Shown one piece after another: positions 16,651-25,781 of a stretch of DNA of 33,404 nt (positions are counted from its first letter, which is position 1; each line of letters opens with the position of its first letter). Location of the stretch: NCBI GenBank assembly GCA_964372465.1, contig CAYJRA010000008.1:1-33404 (forward strand). The letters run 5' to 3'. This stretch comes from JAGVVZ01 sp964372465. Lineage in GTDB: Archaea > Aenigmatarchaeota > Aenigmatarchaeia > CG10238-14. The translations under genes and the position numbers were made by a program. A model generated the notes under the pieces. It saw only the letters and a list, made by a program, of their open reading frames with translations, was not told the origin of the DNA and ran no database searches.

Positions 16651-17604
16651 ATGAAGACGGATTTATTAAAAATATCATTTGTAGTGCGATGTCTTTTCTG
16701 TTCATTAATATTTAATAAGAACTTGTACCAACTAACAATATTGGGTTTAACTGAAAAAATTTCACATGCTTATCGCAGAGTAGATTATTCAGTAGGTAAA
16801 AAATTATTTGGAAATACAGTGGGTGTAAAAAATAATCTAACTGGAACCGTTATGAAGGTACGACGAGCAAAAATTCTTGATGTAAATGAGATAAACAATA
16901 ATTTAGTTAGTGAACTAAAATCAAAACAGTTTTTGATGTTGGAACATCCCTATGATGACGAATTAATTGATTCTATAAGAATAAAATATGAAAAGATGAT
17001 AGAAAACGATGAAACTTCATATGTAACAGGCCAACACAATGGAAAAGTCTATTCTCGACACATTCGTGAACCTTGGAAACGTATTCCAGAGTTAGAAAAA
17101 CTCATAACAGATGATATTTCAAATATTCTTAGAGGATATTATAACGGATATTTTGATGTTAGACTAATTGAGATTCATCGTAATTATCACATACCAAAGG
17201 AATTAGAGGAGATGGAACTATTTTCAAATCATTGGCATTGTGATAATCGAAGTACTGAATTTCTTAAGATCTTTGTTTGTATTTCTGATGTTACAGAAGA
17301 TAATGGTCCCTTTCATTGCATCCCCCCTCAGCGAACAAAAGAATTAATAAAAAAAGGATTTGGTACAAGGGAAGACTACAATTTACCAATTGAAGAAATT
17401 GAGGATCCTAAGTATCTTGTAAAAGCTATTGGAAAAGTTGGCGCAGCATATTTTGCAAATCCTCAAATGTGCCTTCACAGAGCAAGCAATCCAGCCCCAG
17501 GGAAACATAGGGACATAGTTCACATCGTATTTGGACCTGCATCAAAGCCATTAGCAGAGAATTGGCTAAGCACCTTTGTACAAGGTAAAGATTATACTCC
17601 ATAA
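16651..17604 (+). CDS. phytanoyl-CoA dioxygenase-like Fe(II)/2-oxoglutarate oxygenase
   Basis: The 317-residue protein carries the facial-triad pattern of this family. HWHCD gives His196 and Asp198 (H-x-D), and a distal His276 lies in MCLHRAS, followed by Arg287 in GKHRDIVHIVF, which fits the 2-oxoglutarate-binding position. The block ISDVTEDNGPFHCIPPQ is typical of PhyH proteins. They hydroxylate or otherwise oxidise small molecules, lipids or sugars; the substrate is unknown. The first 65 residues are hydrophobic/basic and not part of the recognised fold. The ATG at 16651 may be too far upstream; Met68 is an alternative. Location among glycan genes suggests modification of a sugar, lipid carrier or amino-acyl decoration (inference). 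Confidence 0.75.
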   Translation: MKTDLLKISFVVRCLFCSLIFNKNLYQLTILGLTEKISHAYRRVDYSVGKKLFGNTVGVKNNLTGTVMKVRRAKILDVNEINNNLVSELKSKQFLMLEHPYDDELIDSIRIKYEKMIENDETSYVTGQHNGKVYSRHIREPWKRIPELEKLITDDISNILRGYYNGYFDVRLIEIHRNYHIPKELEEMELFSNHWHCDNRSTEFLKIFVCISDVTEDNGPFHCIPPQRTKELIKKGFGTREDYNLPIEEIEDPKYLVKAIGKVGAAYFANPQMCLHRASNPAPGKHRDIVHIVFGPASKPLAENWLSTFVQGKDYTP

Positions 17605-17777
17605 AAAGACTGATAATACAATAAAATTCCAAAATGCATGGTTATTATAAAACAAGATCTAACTATTCACAAACAGACTAATTTTAATGAGAAATAATTA
17701 TGTTATTTATTTATGTTCAAAGAAAAAATGTTATCAATATGTATATTTCATCTTTAAACAAAAGAGCTTGTAATTAG

Positions 17778-18671
17778 ATGATTAAAAAAAAGATAGTTTT
17801 GTCAATCTATCGAAAAAGTGAAGAAATTCTGAAACGTAAAAGTGAGCTCTTAAAATTTCGTTTTGTAAGAGCGTATCGGAGACGATTAATAAATTACGTA
17901 GTTTCACACTATAAGTCAAATTACATTGAAATTGAAGGTCGAAAAATGTTCTTAGATGCAAATGACTCTCTTCGACTCTCACTTAGAGAATACTCTCCAC
18001 TTGCTACACATCTTGTTAAGACTGAAGTAAAAAGAGGAGATGTTGTTATTGATTTGGGGGCAAACATAGGTTATTGGACACTACTTTTAGCACAACTGGT
18101 GGGTGAAAATGGACAAGTTTTCGCATTTGAACCGGAACCATCAAATTTTAAAATACTTGAGAAGAATGTGAAAATAAACGGATATCAGAATGTTGTTCTA
18201 ATACAAAAAGCAGCTTCTAGCACTGTGGGAAAGGCCAAACTGTATTTATCATATGAATCAACAGACAATAGAATTTATGATACTCATGATAATCGTGATT
18301 TCATTAATATTGAAACCATTACATTAGATGAATATTTCAGAAATTTTGATAGAGAAATAAATTTTATTAAGAGTAACATTCAAGGTGCAGATTTTGCCGC
18401 AATTCAAGGAATGTCGTCTTTACTAAAAAAATCAAAAAATATTAAGGTTATGACAGAGTTTTCTCCCTATCTTCTTAAACCATTCAATGCTGAACCAGAA
18501 GAGTTTTTGAAAACTCTTACAGATGAAGGATTTAATTTGTATGATGTCAATTCAGTGGATGAGAAGATTTATCCAACCACTATGAATGAACTACTAGAAA
18601 AGTATCCTCCTGAAAAAAATAAGGGAACTTATTTGTATTGTACAAAATGTGAACTGAAAATTGAAAAGTAA
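17778..18671 (+). CDS. FkbM-family SAM-dependent methyltransferase
   Basis: The 297-residue protein has the SAM-binding loop VIDLGANIGYWT (90-101), an acidic residue ending strand 2 (FAFEPEPSN, 115-123) and the FkbM pattern NFIKSNIQGAD (195-205). FkbM enzymes O-methylate sugars and natural products. The motif normally reads K-x-D-x-(E/Q)-G; here the Asp is Asn200, a departure that may affect catalysis or metal contact. The N-terminal 80 residues are basic and probably form the substrate lid. ATG start; a 173-nt spacer after the dioxygenase gene holds nothing obvious. It probably methylates a glycan unit made by this island. Confidence 0.82.
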   Translation: MIKKKIVLSIYRKSEEILKRKSELLKFRFVRAYRRRLINYVVSHYKSNYIEIEGRKMFLDANDSLRLSLREYSPLATHLVKTEVKRGDVVIDLGANIGYWTLLLAQLVGENGQVFAFEPEPSNFKILEKNVKINGYQNVVLIQKAASSTVGKAKLYLSYESTDNRIYDTHDNRDFINIETITLDEYFRNFDREINFIKSNIQGADFAAIQGMSSLLKKSKNIKVMTEFSPYLLKPFNAEPEEFLKTLTDEGFNLYDVNSVDEKIYPTTMNELLEKYPPEKNKGTYLYCTKCELKIEK

Positions 18672-18698
18672 TATTTGATGCTATCTCTTTTGTTCCTG

Positions 18699-18717
18699 AT
18701 CTGATTATTTTTCAGAT
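18699..18717 (+). terminator. small stem-loop after the FkbM gene
   Basis: ATCTGA and TCAGAT form a perfect 6-bp stem with a 7-base T-rich loop, 27 bases after the methyltransferase stop. The following sequence is T-rich but lacks a clean T-run, so a terminator role is only a guess. The rest of the 18672-18926 spacer holds AT-rich sequence with no other feature that I can support. Confidence 0.25.
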
Positions 18718-18926
18718 GTAACTTTAATTTAATTCTACAAATTATTTTATATCATAATCTTTTTCCTAACAAAAGTTTTGAATCATTTATTATGAGATAA
18801 TAATACATCTCTTCATCTTGGAGATTTAGAGATATCTATACACCGCAAAGATAATCGTAAATCAAGATAACATATTTTAGTAGAGGTAATAAACATCTAA
18901 GTAACATAAGATAATCTGATGAACAT

Positions 18927-20414
18927 ATGAGTGAGATAAGATTACGTTTTGCAGGAATAATTGGATTTTTAGCACAGTTACTAAGTTTGTTTACAGGATT
19001 AATATTTACAACAATAATCACTAGAAACTTATCAATAATAGAATATGGACAATGGAATGCCATAAGTTCACTTATTTACTATGGTACTTTTGGAACAAAT
19101 CTTTTAGGGTTTTGGTATACTCGTTACACTGCTAGAAATATCAACATAGGAAAACCCGCGTTGATAATTACGTCTATTTTTTCAGTTGCTGGAATAATTC
19201 CATTTTTAATTGCTGCAAAATTTTTTATTCCAGATTATGAAAAATTATTTCCCATTATCCTATTTGCATCCTTACAAGTAATAACATCGTCTTTAGTTTA
19301 CAGTCTGGTTGCTATTGCTAGTGGAAAAAAGCCAGAATTTGTAACATATGGTTTTCTTATTTTTGAAATAGCCAAAATCGTTATTGCATTTCTTTTTGTT
19401 TTTGGGAGGGGGCTTTCATTATTAGATGCGATAATTATTGTGATAATTGCTGAATCCATACGTGCATGCATGTTGACATTACTAATTAGAAAAGAGATTA
19501 GTAAAAAAATAGAATTTTATCATGTTAAGAAAATAATTAAATCATTATGGCTACCATTTTATAATAGAATAAGTGGTCTAATTTACATTTCTGACGTTTT
19601 GATAGTGAGTTTAATTACATCATCTTATACAAATATCGCGATCTTTAAGGTAGGACTTGTATTTTCTACTATTATAGAGTATGGTAGTCAATTGGCTTTC
19701 CCACTTTATATTAAACTATTAGGAGGCGGAAAAGCGCAGGATGCTGAAACTACTATCAGACTCATGTTTACTTTTACTATACCAATTGCAGTTGGAATTT
19801 TTATAATTGCAAAACCTCTATTATTTCTTTTAAATCCAGAATATGCATCATCAGAAAGGATATTACAATTATTGGTGTTATACAGTTTTTTACTTCCAAT
19901 TAACAGTTTTTTCTTTAATGTCATACAAGGACAAGAAAAAATCGATACCATGACTAATATGAAATTTAAAGATCTTCTTCATTCTACTTTATTCACACTT
20001 CCAACATTAAATCTTGTTAGGGTACTAGTGTACATTACAGGATTAACTATCTTTACATTGTATACTTTATCGAATAATATGTCAGCAAAAACATTTGGAG
20101 AAATATGGGCTCTCATTTTGTTATTAGCTACCATTCCTATGACAATATATTTATCAAAGATTGCAAAAGAGAAAATACACTTTAAAGTTCCCTGGTGGGG
20201 AATTGGCAGATATGTTCTTTCTTCTGCTACAATGGCTATCGTAACGTTATATTTAATGAGATTCTTGACATACAATCCAAAAGCGACGGTATTTGCTCTA
20301 GAAATAGGTGGGATAATCTCTGTTTCCATGATTACTTATTTTGGAATTCTAATTATGATAGACAAAGAAACAAAACATCTACTCAGAGATGCTTTTTCAT
20401 TTATAAAAAGATGA
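18927..20414 (+). CDS. oligosaccharide flippase (Wzx/MATE-like, polysaccharide biosynthesis protein)
   Basis: The 495-residue integral membrane protein has about 12-14 hydrophobic segments along its whole length. The N-terminus (RFAGIIGFLAQLLSLFTGLI and ITRNLSIIEYGQWNA) is typical of polysaccharide_synt/Wzx proteins. These move lipid-linked oligosaccharides from the cytoplasmic to the outer face. This is the only flippase in the window, so it probably exports the glycan built by all the surrounding enzymes, either for S-layer/archaellin glycosylation or a glycolipid. ATG start; convergent with the NeuB fusion gene. Confidence 0.9.
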   Translation: MSEIRLRFAGIIGFLAQLLSLFTGLIFTTIITRNLSIIEYGQWNAISSLIYYGTFGTNLLGFWYTRYTARNINIGKPALIITSIFSVAGIIPFLIAAKFFIPDYEKLFPIILFASLQVITSSLVYSLVAIASGKKPEFVTYGFLIFEIAKIVIAFLFVFGRGLSLLDAIIIVIIAESIRACMLTLLIRKEISKKIEFYHVKKIIKSLWLPFYNRISGLIYISDVLIVSLITSSYTNIAIFKVGLVFSTIIEYGSQLAFPLYIKLLGGGKAQDAETTIRLMFTFTIPIAVGIFIIAKPLLFLLNPEYASSERILQLLVLYSFLLPINSFFFNVIQGQEKIDTMTNMKFKDLLHSTLFTLPTLNLVRVLVYITGLTIFTLYTLSNNMSAKTFGEIWALILLLATIPMTIYLSKIAKEKIHFKVPWWGIGRYVLSSATMAIVTLYLMRFLTYNPKATVFALEIGGIISVSMITYFGILIMIDKETKHLLRDAFSFIKR

Positions 20415-20440
20415 TCCAATTATTTCTGAACCTATAAGAA

Positions 20441-20455
20441 ATAATTTTCTTTTTA
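20441..20455 (+). terminator. T-rich tract after the flippase gene
   Basis: A T-rich tract (ATAATTTTCTTTTTAA) lies about 30 bases past the flippase stop, in the convergent spacer 20415-20556. Archaeal termination often needs only such tracts. A perfect 12-bp AT palindrome (ATATTATAATAT, 20463-20474) follows, which may be chance in AT-rich DNA. Confidence 0.3.
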
Positions 20456-20556
20456 AAATCAGATATTATAATATAAGATTTTCGTTAAATTGTTAGTGAA
20501 CCGTGAAATTATAATAGGAATGTACTCCTCATACCTTACATATTTTAAAAAAGTTG

Positions 20557-22293
20557 TCAATTCCAGATCCTACTTACACCAATAGGTATACCTGAATTAA
20601 TTTTAGTTATTTCTGGGTTAGTATCCAGGAATTTAATAATTTTTTTAAGCGATGTGGGTTTACCATTCTTACCAAGGTGATCGTTTATTATTCTAGCTAC
20701 CATAAGGTCTTCTGGAGTATCAACTGTCAATCTTAAATCTGGTCTGTGTAGTGATTTTTCAGGTTTAAATCTATAAATTTTGAATTTTTCTTTATGCTCA
20801 TTAATATAAAGCGAGGAAAGTTCGCTACGATGTTTCTTAGAACCACGACTGTGTGATTCCTCTAACGCCTCTAGATTGATTACTTCATACCCACTTCCTA
20901 ATGGAACATCCATGATATATGAAAAATCGAAGCTGCCATCAATGTGTTTTTTTATTAATTTATCAATTCCTTCCCAGTAGATGTAGGGGTTTTCTGGAGT
21001 AATGCGAAAGACTATGTCAGCATTTACATATTTTGCACTATCAATCAGCCGTTTCAATACATCAGTGTCATCGCCTAGAATGAACTTTAATTTTTGTTCT
21101 CTTGCAAAGTTAACAAATACTTCATTACCCGGTTTTTCACTAATTGCAAGAACAACGTCATTTATCATAGAAGATTTTCTAATCTGATTTAATACAAGTT
21201 GTAAAATTCTGTATTTTCCCACGAGTTGTAAAGGTTTTGCAAATAATCTGGCCGAATCTACTCTACAAGCAATTACTGCCACAATTTTTTTTTGTTTATT
21301 ATCCAACATAGAATTTGTAAGAATTGATCCTTTCTGGATATCTCTAGAGGCCAGTTTTCCTTTAAAATCATAAAAAAGTACAGATGGTTGTTTTCTTTTT
21401 GTCCTTTTGTATTCAAACATTTTTTCATTTAGTTTTGTGCCTTTTTTTATGAATCCACTTGAAATTGTATTTTTTTTATGTTCCAGTCTGTATTTTAGTT
21501 CATTTCCCAACAAACTAAAATTATTTGTACCAAGGGAAATCTCGGTAGTTCGTATCAAAGAAACAAGATCTTTGAACTCATCAGGATTAAGGGCAGAGTA
21601 ATAATCCAACCCCTTCTTAGAGCGATCTATTGTTATGTGTTTTTCAATTACAGTAGACCCCAGACTTATACCCAATAACGGAATTATTAATGCGGCCTTA
21701 GAATCTCCTGCTACATGATCCATAAGGCCCACTGGCAATCCATATTTCTTCTTTAATTCTGGTATTCGTAAAAGATTCAGGTCATCAATATGTGTTGGAT
21801 ATCCTTGGAATCCGTGCATGAGTACAATTTCTTTTCCATTTTTCAGCAATATCTTTAATGCTTCATCGATTTCATCTAGTAAACAACCTGCAGTGGATAA
21901 CAAGATAGGTTTTTTTTCATTGGCAAGAAATTCAAGTAGGAATGGATTGCTTAGATCTGATGAATGGATTTTGTAACCATCAATATCTAATCGTGAGATT
22001 TCTTTAGCACTCTTTACACCAAAGACATCAACGAAAACTTTGAGATTCTTATTTTTGGCATATATTACAAGTTCCTTCCATTCTTTGTTACTCATTTCAA
22101 GTTTTTTGTAAAGGTCGTAATACTCATGATCTGGTTCAGCTAGTTCTCTTGCAGTAAATTTTTGGAATTTTATAGCATCCGCACCGGCCTCTGATGCATG
22201 TGCAATTATTTTTTTGGCTTTCAAAAGATCACCTTCGTGACTATTTGCCATTTCTGCGATCACAAAGACTTTGTTAACAGAAAAAAGATTCAT
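20557..22293 (-). CDS. bifunctional NeuB-SAF-SpsF fusion: nonulosonate synthase plus cytidylyltransferase
   Basis: The 578-residue protein joins three modules. Residues 1-265 form a NeuB barrel: KFQKF at 42-46, GFQGYPT at 161-167, GLMDHV at 189-194 and IEKHITIDR at 216-224, with the metal-binding histidines 193 and 219 kept. Residues 267-333 look like the SAF domain, but the arginine of the usual R-S motif is replaced by HKKNTIS. Residues 336-560 form an SpsF-type cytidylyltransferase with the CTP loop CRVDSARLFAKPL (343-355). The fusion would make a nonulosonic acid and activate it to CMP-sugar in one chain, equivalent to SpsE plus SpsF of Bacillus. The N-terminus also lacks the usual NxE/GxN spacing (EMANSHEGD). 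Clear ATG start; divergent from the GalU-type gene. Confidence 0.88.
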   Translation of the reverse strand: MNLFSVNKVFVIAEMANSHEGDLLKAKKIIAHASEAGADAIKFQKFTARELAEPDHEYYDLYKKLEMSNKEWKELVIYAKNKNLKVFVDVFGVKSAKEISRLDIDGYKIHSSDLSNPFLLEFLANEKKPILLSTAGCLLDEIDEALKILLKNGKEIVLMHGFQGYPTHIDDLNLLRIPELKKKYGLPVGLMDHVAGDSKAALIIPLLGISLGSTVIEKHITIDRSKKGLDYYSALNPDEFKDLVSLIRTTEISLGTNNFSLLGNELKYRLEHKKNTISSGFIKKGTKLNEKMFEYKRTKRKQPSVLFYDFKGKLASRDIQKGSILTNSMLDNKQKKIVAVIACRVDSARLFAKPLQLVGKYRILQLVLNQIRKSSMINDVVLAISEKPGNEVFVNFAREQKLKFILGDDTDVLKRLIDSAKYVNADIVFRITPENPYIYWEGIDKLIKKHIDGSFDFSYIMDVPLGSGYEVINLEALEESHSRGSKKHRSELSSLYINEHKEKFKIYRFKPEKSLHRPDLRLTVDTPEDLMVARIINDHLGKNGKPTSLKKIIKFLDTNPEITKINSGIPIGVSRIWN

Positions 22294-22434
22294 TCCTTAT
22301 GAGATGATTTGCACATTTATTAAATTATTAGAATTAGCATGAAGGGGTATTTGTTTTAACCCTCTTGTTATATTTGAAATAGCTACGGATAGTTAAATGG
22401 AAAGCCATTTTATATTGAATATTGGAGTGTTGTT
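22294..22434 (+). promoter_or_regulatory. divergent regulatory spacer with hairpin
   Basis: The 141-base spacer drives the NeuB fusion to the left and the right-hand operon to the right. AAATGG / CCATTT (22395-22400, 22405-22410) forms a perfect 6-bp hairpin with a 4-base loop about 25 bases before the GTG start of the next gene. TTTTATATTG just after it is a possible TATA element, though close to the start. An imperfect GGGGTA...TAACCC repeat lies near 22343-22362. Confidence 0.3.
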
Positions 22435-23271
22435 GTGATTAAAGCGGTAATAACTGCAGCTGGAAAAGGAGTAAGGCTTTTACCTATGACAAAGGAAATG
22501 CCAAAAGAAATGATGCCGGTATTTTCTAAAATTTATGGAAATAATCGTGTAGTACTTCCTCTGCTACAACTTATTTTTGAACATCTTTATTCCTGCAATA
22601 TTAGAGATTATTGCTTTGTGGTGGGACGAGAAAAAAGATCTATAGAGGATCACTTTACCCCCGACACTAATTTTCTAAAAGAGCTATCTAGAACAAATTT
22701 TAAATTAATTTCAAATTTCTATAAAAAGTTAGAAAATTCTCACCTCACATGGGTTAATCAAAATAGCCCCAGGGGATTTGGTGATGCCGTAAAAATAACA
22801 GAAAGATTTGTGGGAGAAGATAATTTTGTGGTACATGCAGGAGATGTATCAATAATAGGTGGAATGAAACATTCTATTTTACGATTAATAGAATGTGGAA
22901 ATGATCCCTCAGTATCAGCTGTACTTCTTTTCAGAAGAGTTAAAGATCCCAAACGACATGGTGTGCCAAAACTAAAAAAACTATCTGAATCTACCTACTT
23001 AGTTGAGGAAGTAGAAGAAAAGCCGTATAGACCAAAATCCAACATGGGTTTGATGCCATTATACTTTTTTACGCCAAAAATTTTTGATTGTCTTAAAAAA
23101 ATTAGACCTGGAATAGGAAATGAATTTCAGCTAACGGATGCAATTCAGAAACTCATAGAGAATGGTGAAAGGGTTATTGCCATACCTGTAAATAAAACTG
23201 AAAAAGTACTTGATGTAGGTACTGTCGAATCATATAGATATTCTCAATATAGCTCCTACAAATATGCATAA
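22435..23271 (+). CDS. sugar-1-phosphate nucleotidyltransferase (GalU-type UTP-glucose-1-phosphate uridylyltransferase)
   Basis: The 278-residue protein begins with the nucleotide-binding loop AVITAAGKGVRLLPMTKEMPKE (4-25, spanning G10-K11-G12 and PKEMMPV 23-29), the GalU form of the signature. HAGDVS supplies the metal-binding Asp, and VEEVEEKP is the second sugar-phosphate motif. It probably makes UDP-glucose from UTP and glucose-1-phosphate, to feed the dehydrogenase gene that follows 30 nt downstream. An RmlA-type thymidylyltransferase is the alternative. The start is GTG at 22435 directly before the first beta strand; no ATG is available. Confidence 0.83.
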   Translation: MIKAVITAAGKGVRLLPMTKEMPKEMMPVFSKIYGNNRVVLPLLQLIFEHLYSCNIRDYCFVVGREKRSIEDHFTPDTNFLKELSRTNFKLISNFYKKLENSHLTWVNQNSPRGFGDAVKITERFVGEDNFVVHAGDVSIIGGMKHSILRLIECGNDPSVSAVLLFRRVKDPKRHGVPKLKKLSESTYLVEEVEEKPYRPKSNMGLMPLYFFTPKIFDCLKKIRPGIGNEFQLTDAIQKLIENGERVIAIPVNKTEKVLDVGTVESYRYSQYSSYKYA

Positions 23272-23301
23272 TTTTTTATTGAAAGCGTTTTTAGGTAATT
23301 T

Positions 23302-24612
23302 GTGAAAGTCGGAATAATAGGCCTTGGATTTGTGGGTCTTTCATTTGCTTCAGTTCTTAGTTCTAAAGGATATTATGTAATCGGGGTTGAATCTGATAGA
23401 AATAAGGTCTCAAAAATTATTCGAGGAGAACCACCATTCTATGAACCTAAGCTTACAAATACTCTTAAAATAGCTTTAAAAAAATTGTTTCGAGTCTCTA
23501 CAGATATCAAACTAGTCGTTAATCAATGTGATTTAATTTTCGTAACTGTTGGAACACCACAAATGAAAGATGGCAACATGGATTTGAACATGATTAAATC
23601 AACAGTGAGTGAGATTGGAAAGTCGCTTTCAAAAACAAAGAATAAACCTATCATAATAATCAAAAGCACTGTAGTTCCTAGTACTACACAAAATTTAATT
23701 AAACCAATATTAGAAAAAAATTCAAAAAAGACAACAGGAATTGGATTTGGTTTAATAACAAACCCGGAATTTCTTAGGGAAGGTAAAGCGATCGATGATA
23801 CTCGTAAACCACATATTGTAGTAATTGGTGGTGATGATAAGAATTCCATTAAAAAAGTAAAAGAATTTTATTGTAATATTTATGGTACAAAAATTCCTAT
23901 GATAATCACAAATACCCAAACCGCGGAGATGATAAAATACGCTAACAATTCATTCTTAGCAACAAAAATTAGTTTCATTAACCAAATAGCAAACATCTGT
24001 CAATCTGTAGCTGGCACTAATGTTGAGAATGTTGCAAGAGCAATAGGTTTGGATCCAAGGATTGGAAATCAATTCTTAAAAGCTGGACCAGGATATGGTG
24101 GATCTTGTCTACCAAAAGATCTACAAACATTGATTAGATTTTCTTCCAAGTCAGGTATTGATCCTTTACTTCTCAAGGCAGTACAAAAAACAAACGCTTC
24201 TCAAGTACGAATGGTTGTATCTTTGATAGAACGTTCTCTGGTTAAAGTGAAGGGAAAAAAAATCACAATTTTAGGGCTGTCCTTTAAGGAAGATAGTGAT
24301 GATATCAGAGAATCTGTCTCAATAAAATTAATTAATGCACTTTTAAAAAGAAATGCAGTAATAACTGTTCACGATCCCAAGGCCATAGAAAATACCAAAG
24401 AAACATTTGAAAACAGAATAAGGTATGCTTATTCCATAAAAGACGCTTTAAGACATAGCCAGTGTGCTGTTATAATGACGCCATGGAAAGAATACAGTAG
24501 GTTGACAAACAATGACTTTAGAACAATGAAAAGAAAATTAATTATAGATACAAGACGATTATTTATTGGCCACAATTTAAATGCAGAATATCACGCTATT
24601 GGTGTTGGCTAA
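23302..24612 (+). CDS. UDP-glucose 6-dehydrogenase family protein
   Basis: The 436-residue protein has all three domains. The NAD fingerprint GLGFVG is at 7-12, VTVGTP at 81-86, KSTVVPSTT at 121-129, NPEFLREG at 154-161, and the catalytic-Cys block YGGSCLPKD at 265-273 (Cys269). A C-terminal UDP-binding domain with GLSFKEDSDDIRES follows. Such enzymes oxidise UDP-glucose to UDP-glucuronate with two NAD. The gene follows the GalU-type gene by 30 nt, so together they would make UDP-glucuronate. UDP-N-acetylmannosamine dehydrogenase is a possible alternative. The start is GTG at 23302, with a partial Shine-Dalgarno (AGGTAA) upstream. Confidence 0.9.
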   Translation: MKVGIIGLGFVGLSFASVLSSKGYYVIGVESDRNKVSKIIRGEPPFYEPKLTNTLKIALKKLFRVSTDIKLVVNQCDLIFVTVGTPQMKDGNMDLNMIKSTVSEIGKSLSKTKNKPIIIIKSTVVPSTTQNLIKPILEKNSKKTTGIGFGLITNPEFLREGKAIDDTRKPHIVVIGGDDKNSIKKVKEFYCNIYGTKIPMIITNTQTAEMIKYANNSFLATKISFINQIANICQSVAGTNVENVARAIGLDPRIGNQFLKAGPGYGGSCLPKDLQTLIRFSSKSGIDPLLLKAVQKTNASQVRMVVSLIERSLVKVKGKKITILGLSFKEDSDDIRESVSIKLINALLKRNAVITVHDPKAIENTKETFENRIRYAYSIKDALRHSQCAVIMTPWKEYSRLTNNDFRTMKRKLIIDTRRLFIGHNLNAEYHAIGVG

Positions 24613-24643
24613 TCAATGTTGACATATGTCGAGTTGAAAGAAT

Positions 24644-25738
24644 TTGAAAAATAGTTCTAAAAAAGTGATAAAACTTTTTGAACCATTTGTTGACATGAAT
24701 GAAGTAAGAGAAACAACAAAGGTGCTCAGGAGTATGTTTTGGGCTTCTGGGGCAGGTACAGGCAAAGTCAAGGAGTTTGAAAATGCATTTACGAAATATA
24801 TTGGATGTAAACATTCAGTAGCCCTTAATAGTGGAACCGCAGCACTTCATTTAGCACTCTCGATACTTGATGTATCTAAAAAAGAGATTCTTGTACCATC
24901 AATGACATTTGTTAGTACTGCCCATGCTGCAGTATATAACAACGCAAAACCAAAATTTGTAGATGTAGACGAATCAACATTATGTATTGATATTGATGAT
25001 TTAGAAAAAAAAATAACAAAAAACACTTCAGTAGTAATTCCTGTTCATTTTGGGGGATTTCCTTGCGATATAAGAAGATTACAGAAGATTAAAAATGATT
25101 ATAATTTGCACATAGTTGAAGATGCAGCCCATGCTTGTGGTGCAAAATTCAATGGAAAAAAAATAGGAACTCATAACGAATTAGTATGTTTTAGTTTTCA
25201 TCCTGTGAAGAATTTATCTATGCCTACAGGAGGTGCCATTGCAATGAATTCACATATTGAAGAACTAGAATCATTAAATTCTGCCAGGTGGTGTGGCATT
25301 ACAAATCGCAAGGGAAGTCTATATGATGTTGCTACGTTGGGTTGGAATTATTATATGAATGAAATTTCTGCTGCTATAGGTTTGATTCAATTAAAAAAGC
25401 TAGAAAAAATGAATAAAATTAGGCTACAAATTGCCAGAAAATACTTCACGAAACTTAACGTCGAAAATAAAATGCCATTTTCGAATGATTGTAGCTACCA
25501 TCTGTTCTGGATAAGAGTGAAGAATAGAGAAGAATTTATGAAAAAAATGTACAAGGAGGGAATAGAAACTGGCATTCATTATAAGCCAATACATTTGATG
25601 AAGTATTATTCAAGTTCAGTAAATCTTAAAAATTGTGAAAAAATTTGGAAGGAGATAGTTACAATTCCCATGCATGCAAATTTGTCTACCTTAGATGTTG
25701 AAAGAATTATTTATAATGTTAATCGATTTGCTAAGTAA
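24644..25738 (+). CDS. DegT/DnrJ/EryC1/StrS-family sugar aminotransferase
   Basis: The 364-residue PLP enzyme has LNSGTAALHLA (61-71), VEDAAHACGA (158-167, Asp160) and FSFHPVKNLSMPTGG (183-197) with the Schiff-base Lys189. The FHPVK form is shared with PseC, but the following TTGEGG is MPTGG here, so the substrate may differ. It sits in a rightward unit with a 4,6-dehydratase and NeuB gene, so it could perform the C4 transamination of a pseudaminate- or legionaminate-type path. It could also aminate a uronic sugar made by the preceding dehydrogenase. The start is TTG at 24644, 31 nt after the dehydrogenase. Confidence 0.87.
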   Translation: MKNSSKKVIKLFEPFVDMNEVRETTKVLRSMFWASGAGTGKVKEFENAFTKYIGCKHSVALNSGTAALHLALSILDVSKKEILVPSMTFVSTAHAAVYNNAKPKFVDVDESTLCIDIDDLEKKITKNTSVVIPVHFGGFPCDIRRLQKIKNDYNLHIVEDAAHACGAKFNGKKIGTHNELVCFSFHPVKNLSMPTGGAIAMNSHIEELESLNSARWCGITNRKGSLYDVATLGWNYYMNEISAAIGLIQLKKLEKMNKIRLQIARKYFTKLNVENKMPFSNDCSYHLFWIRVKNREEFMKKMYKEGIETGIHYKPIHLMKYYSSSVNLKNCEKIWKEIVTIPMHANLSTLDVERIIYNVNRFAK

Positions 25739-25781
25739 AATTTCACATGATTAATAAGCTAATCAAATGCAAACATAAACC

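Noticed and set aside
20463..20474. 12-bp AT palindrome in the convergent spacer
   Set aside because: AT-only palindromes of this size are expected by chance in such AT-rich DNA; recorded only within the terminator note.
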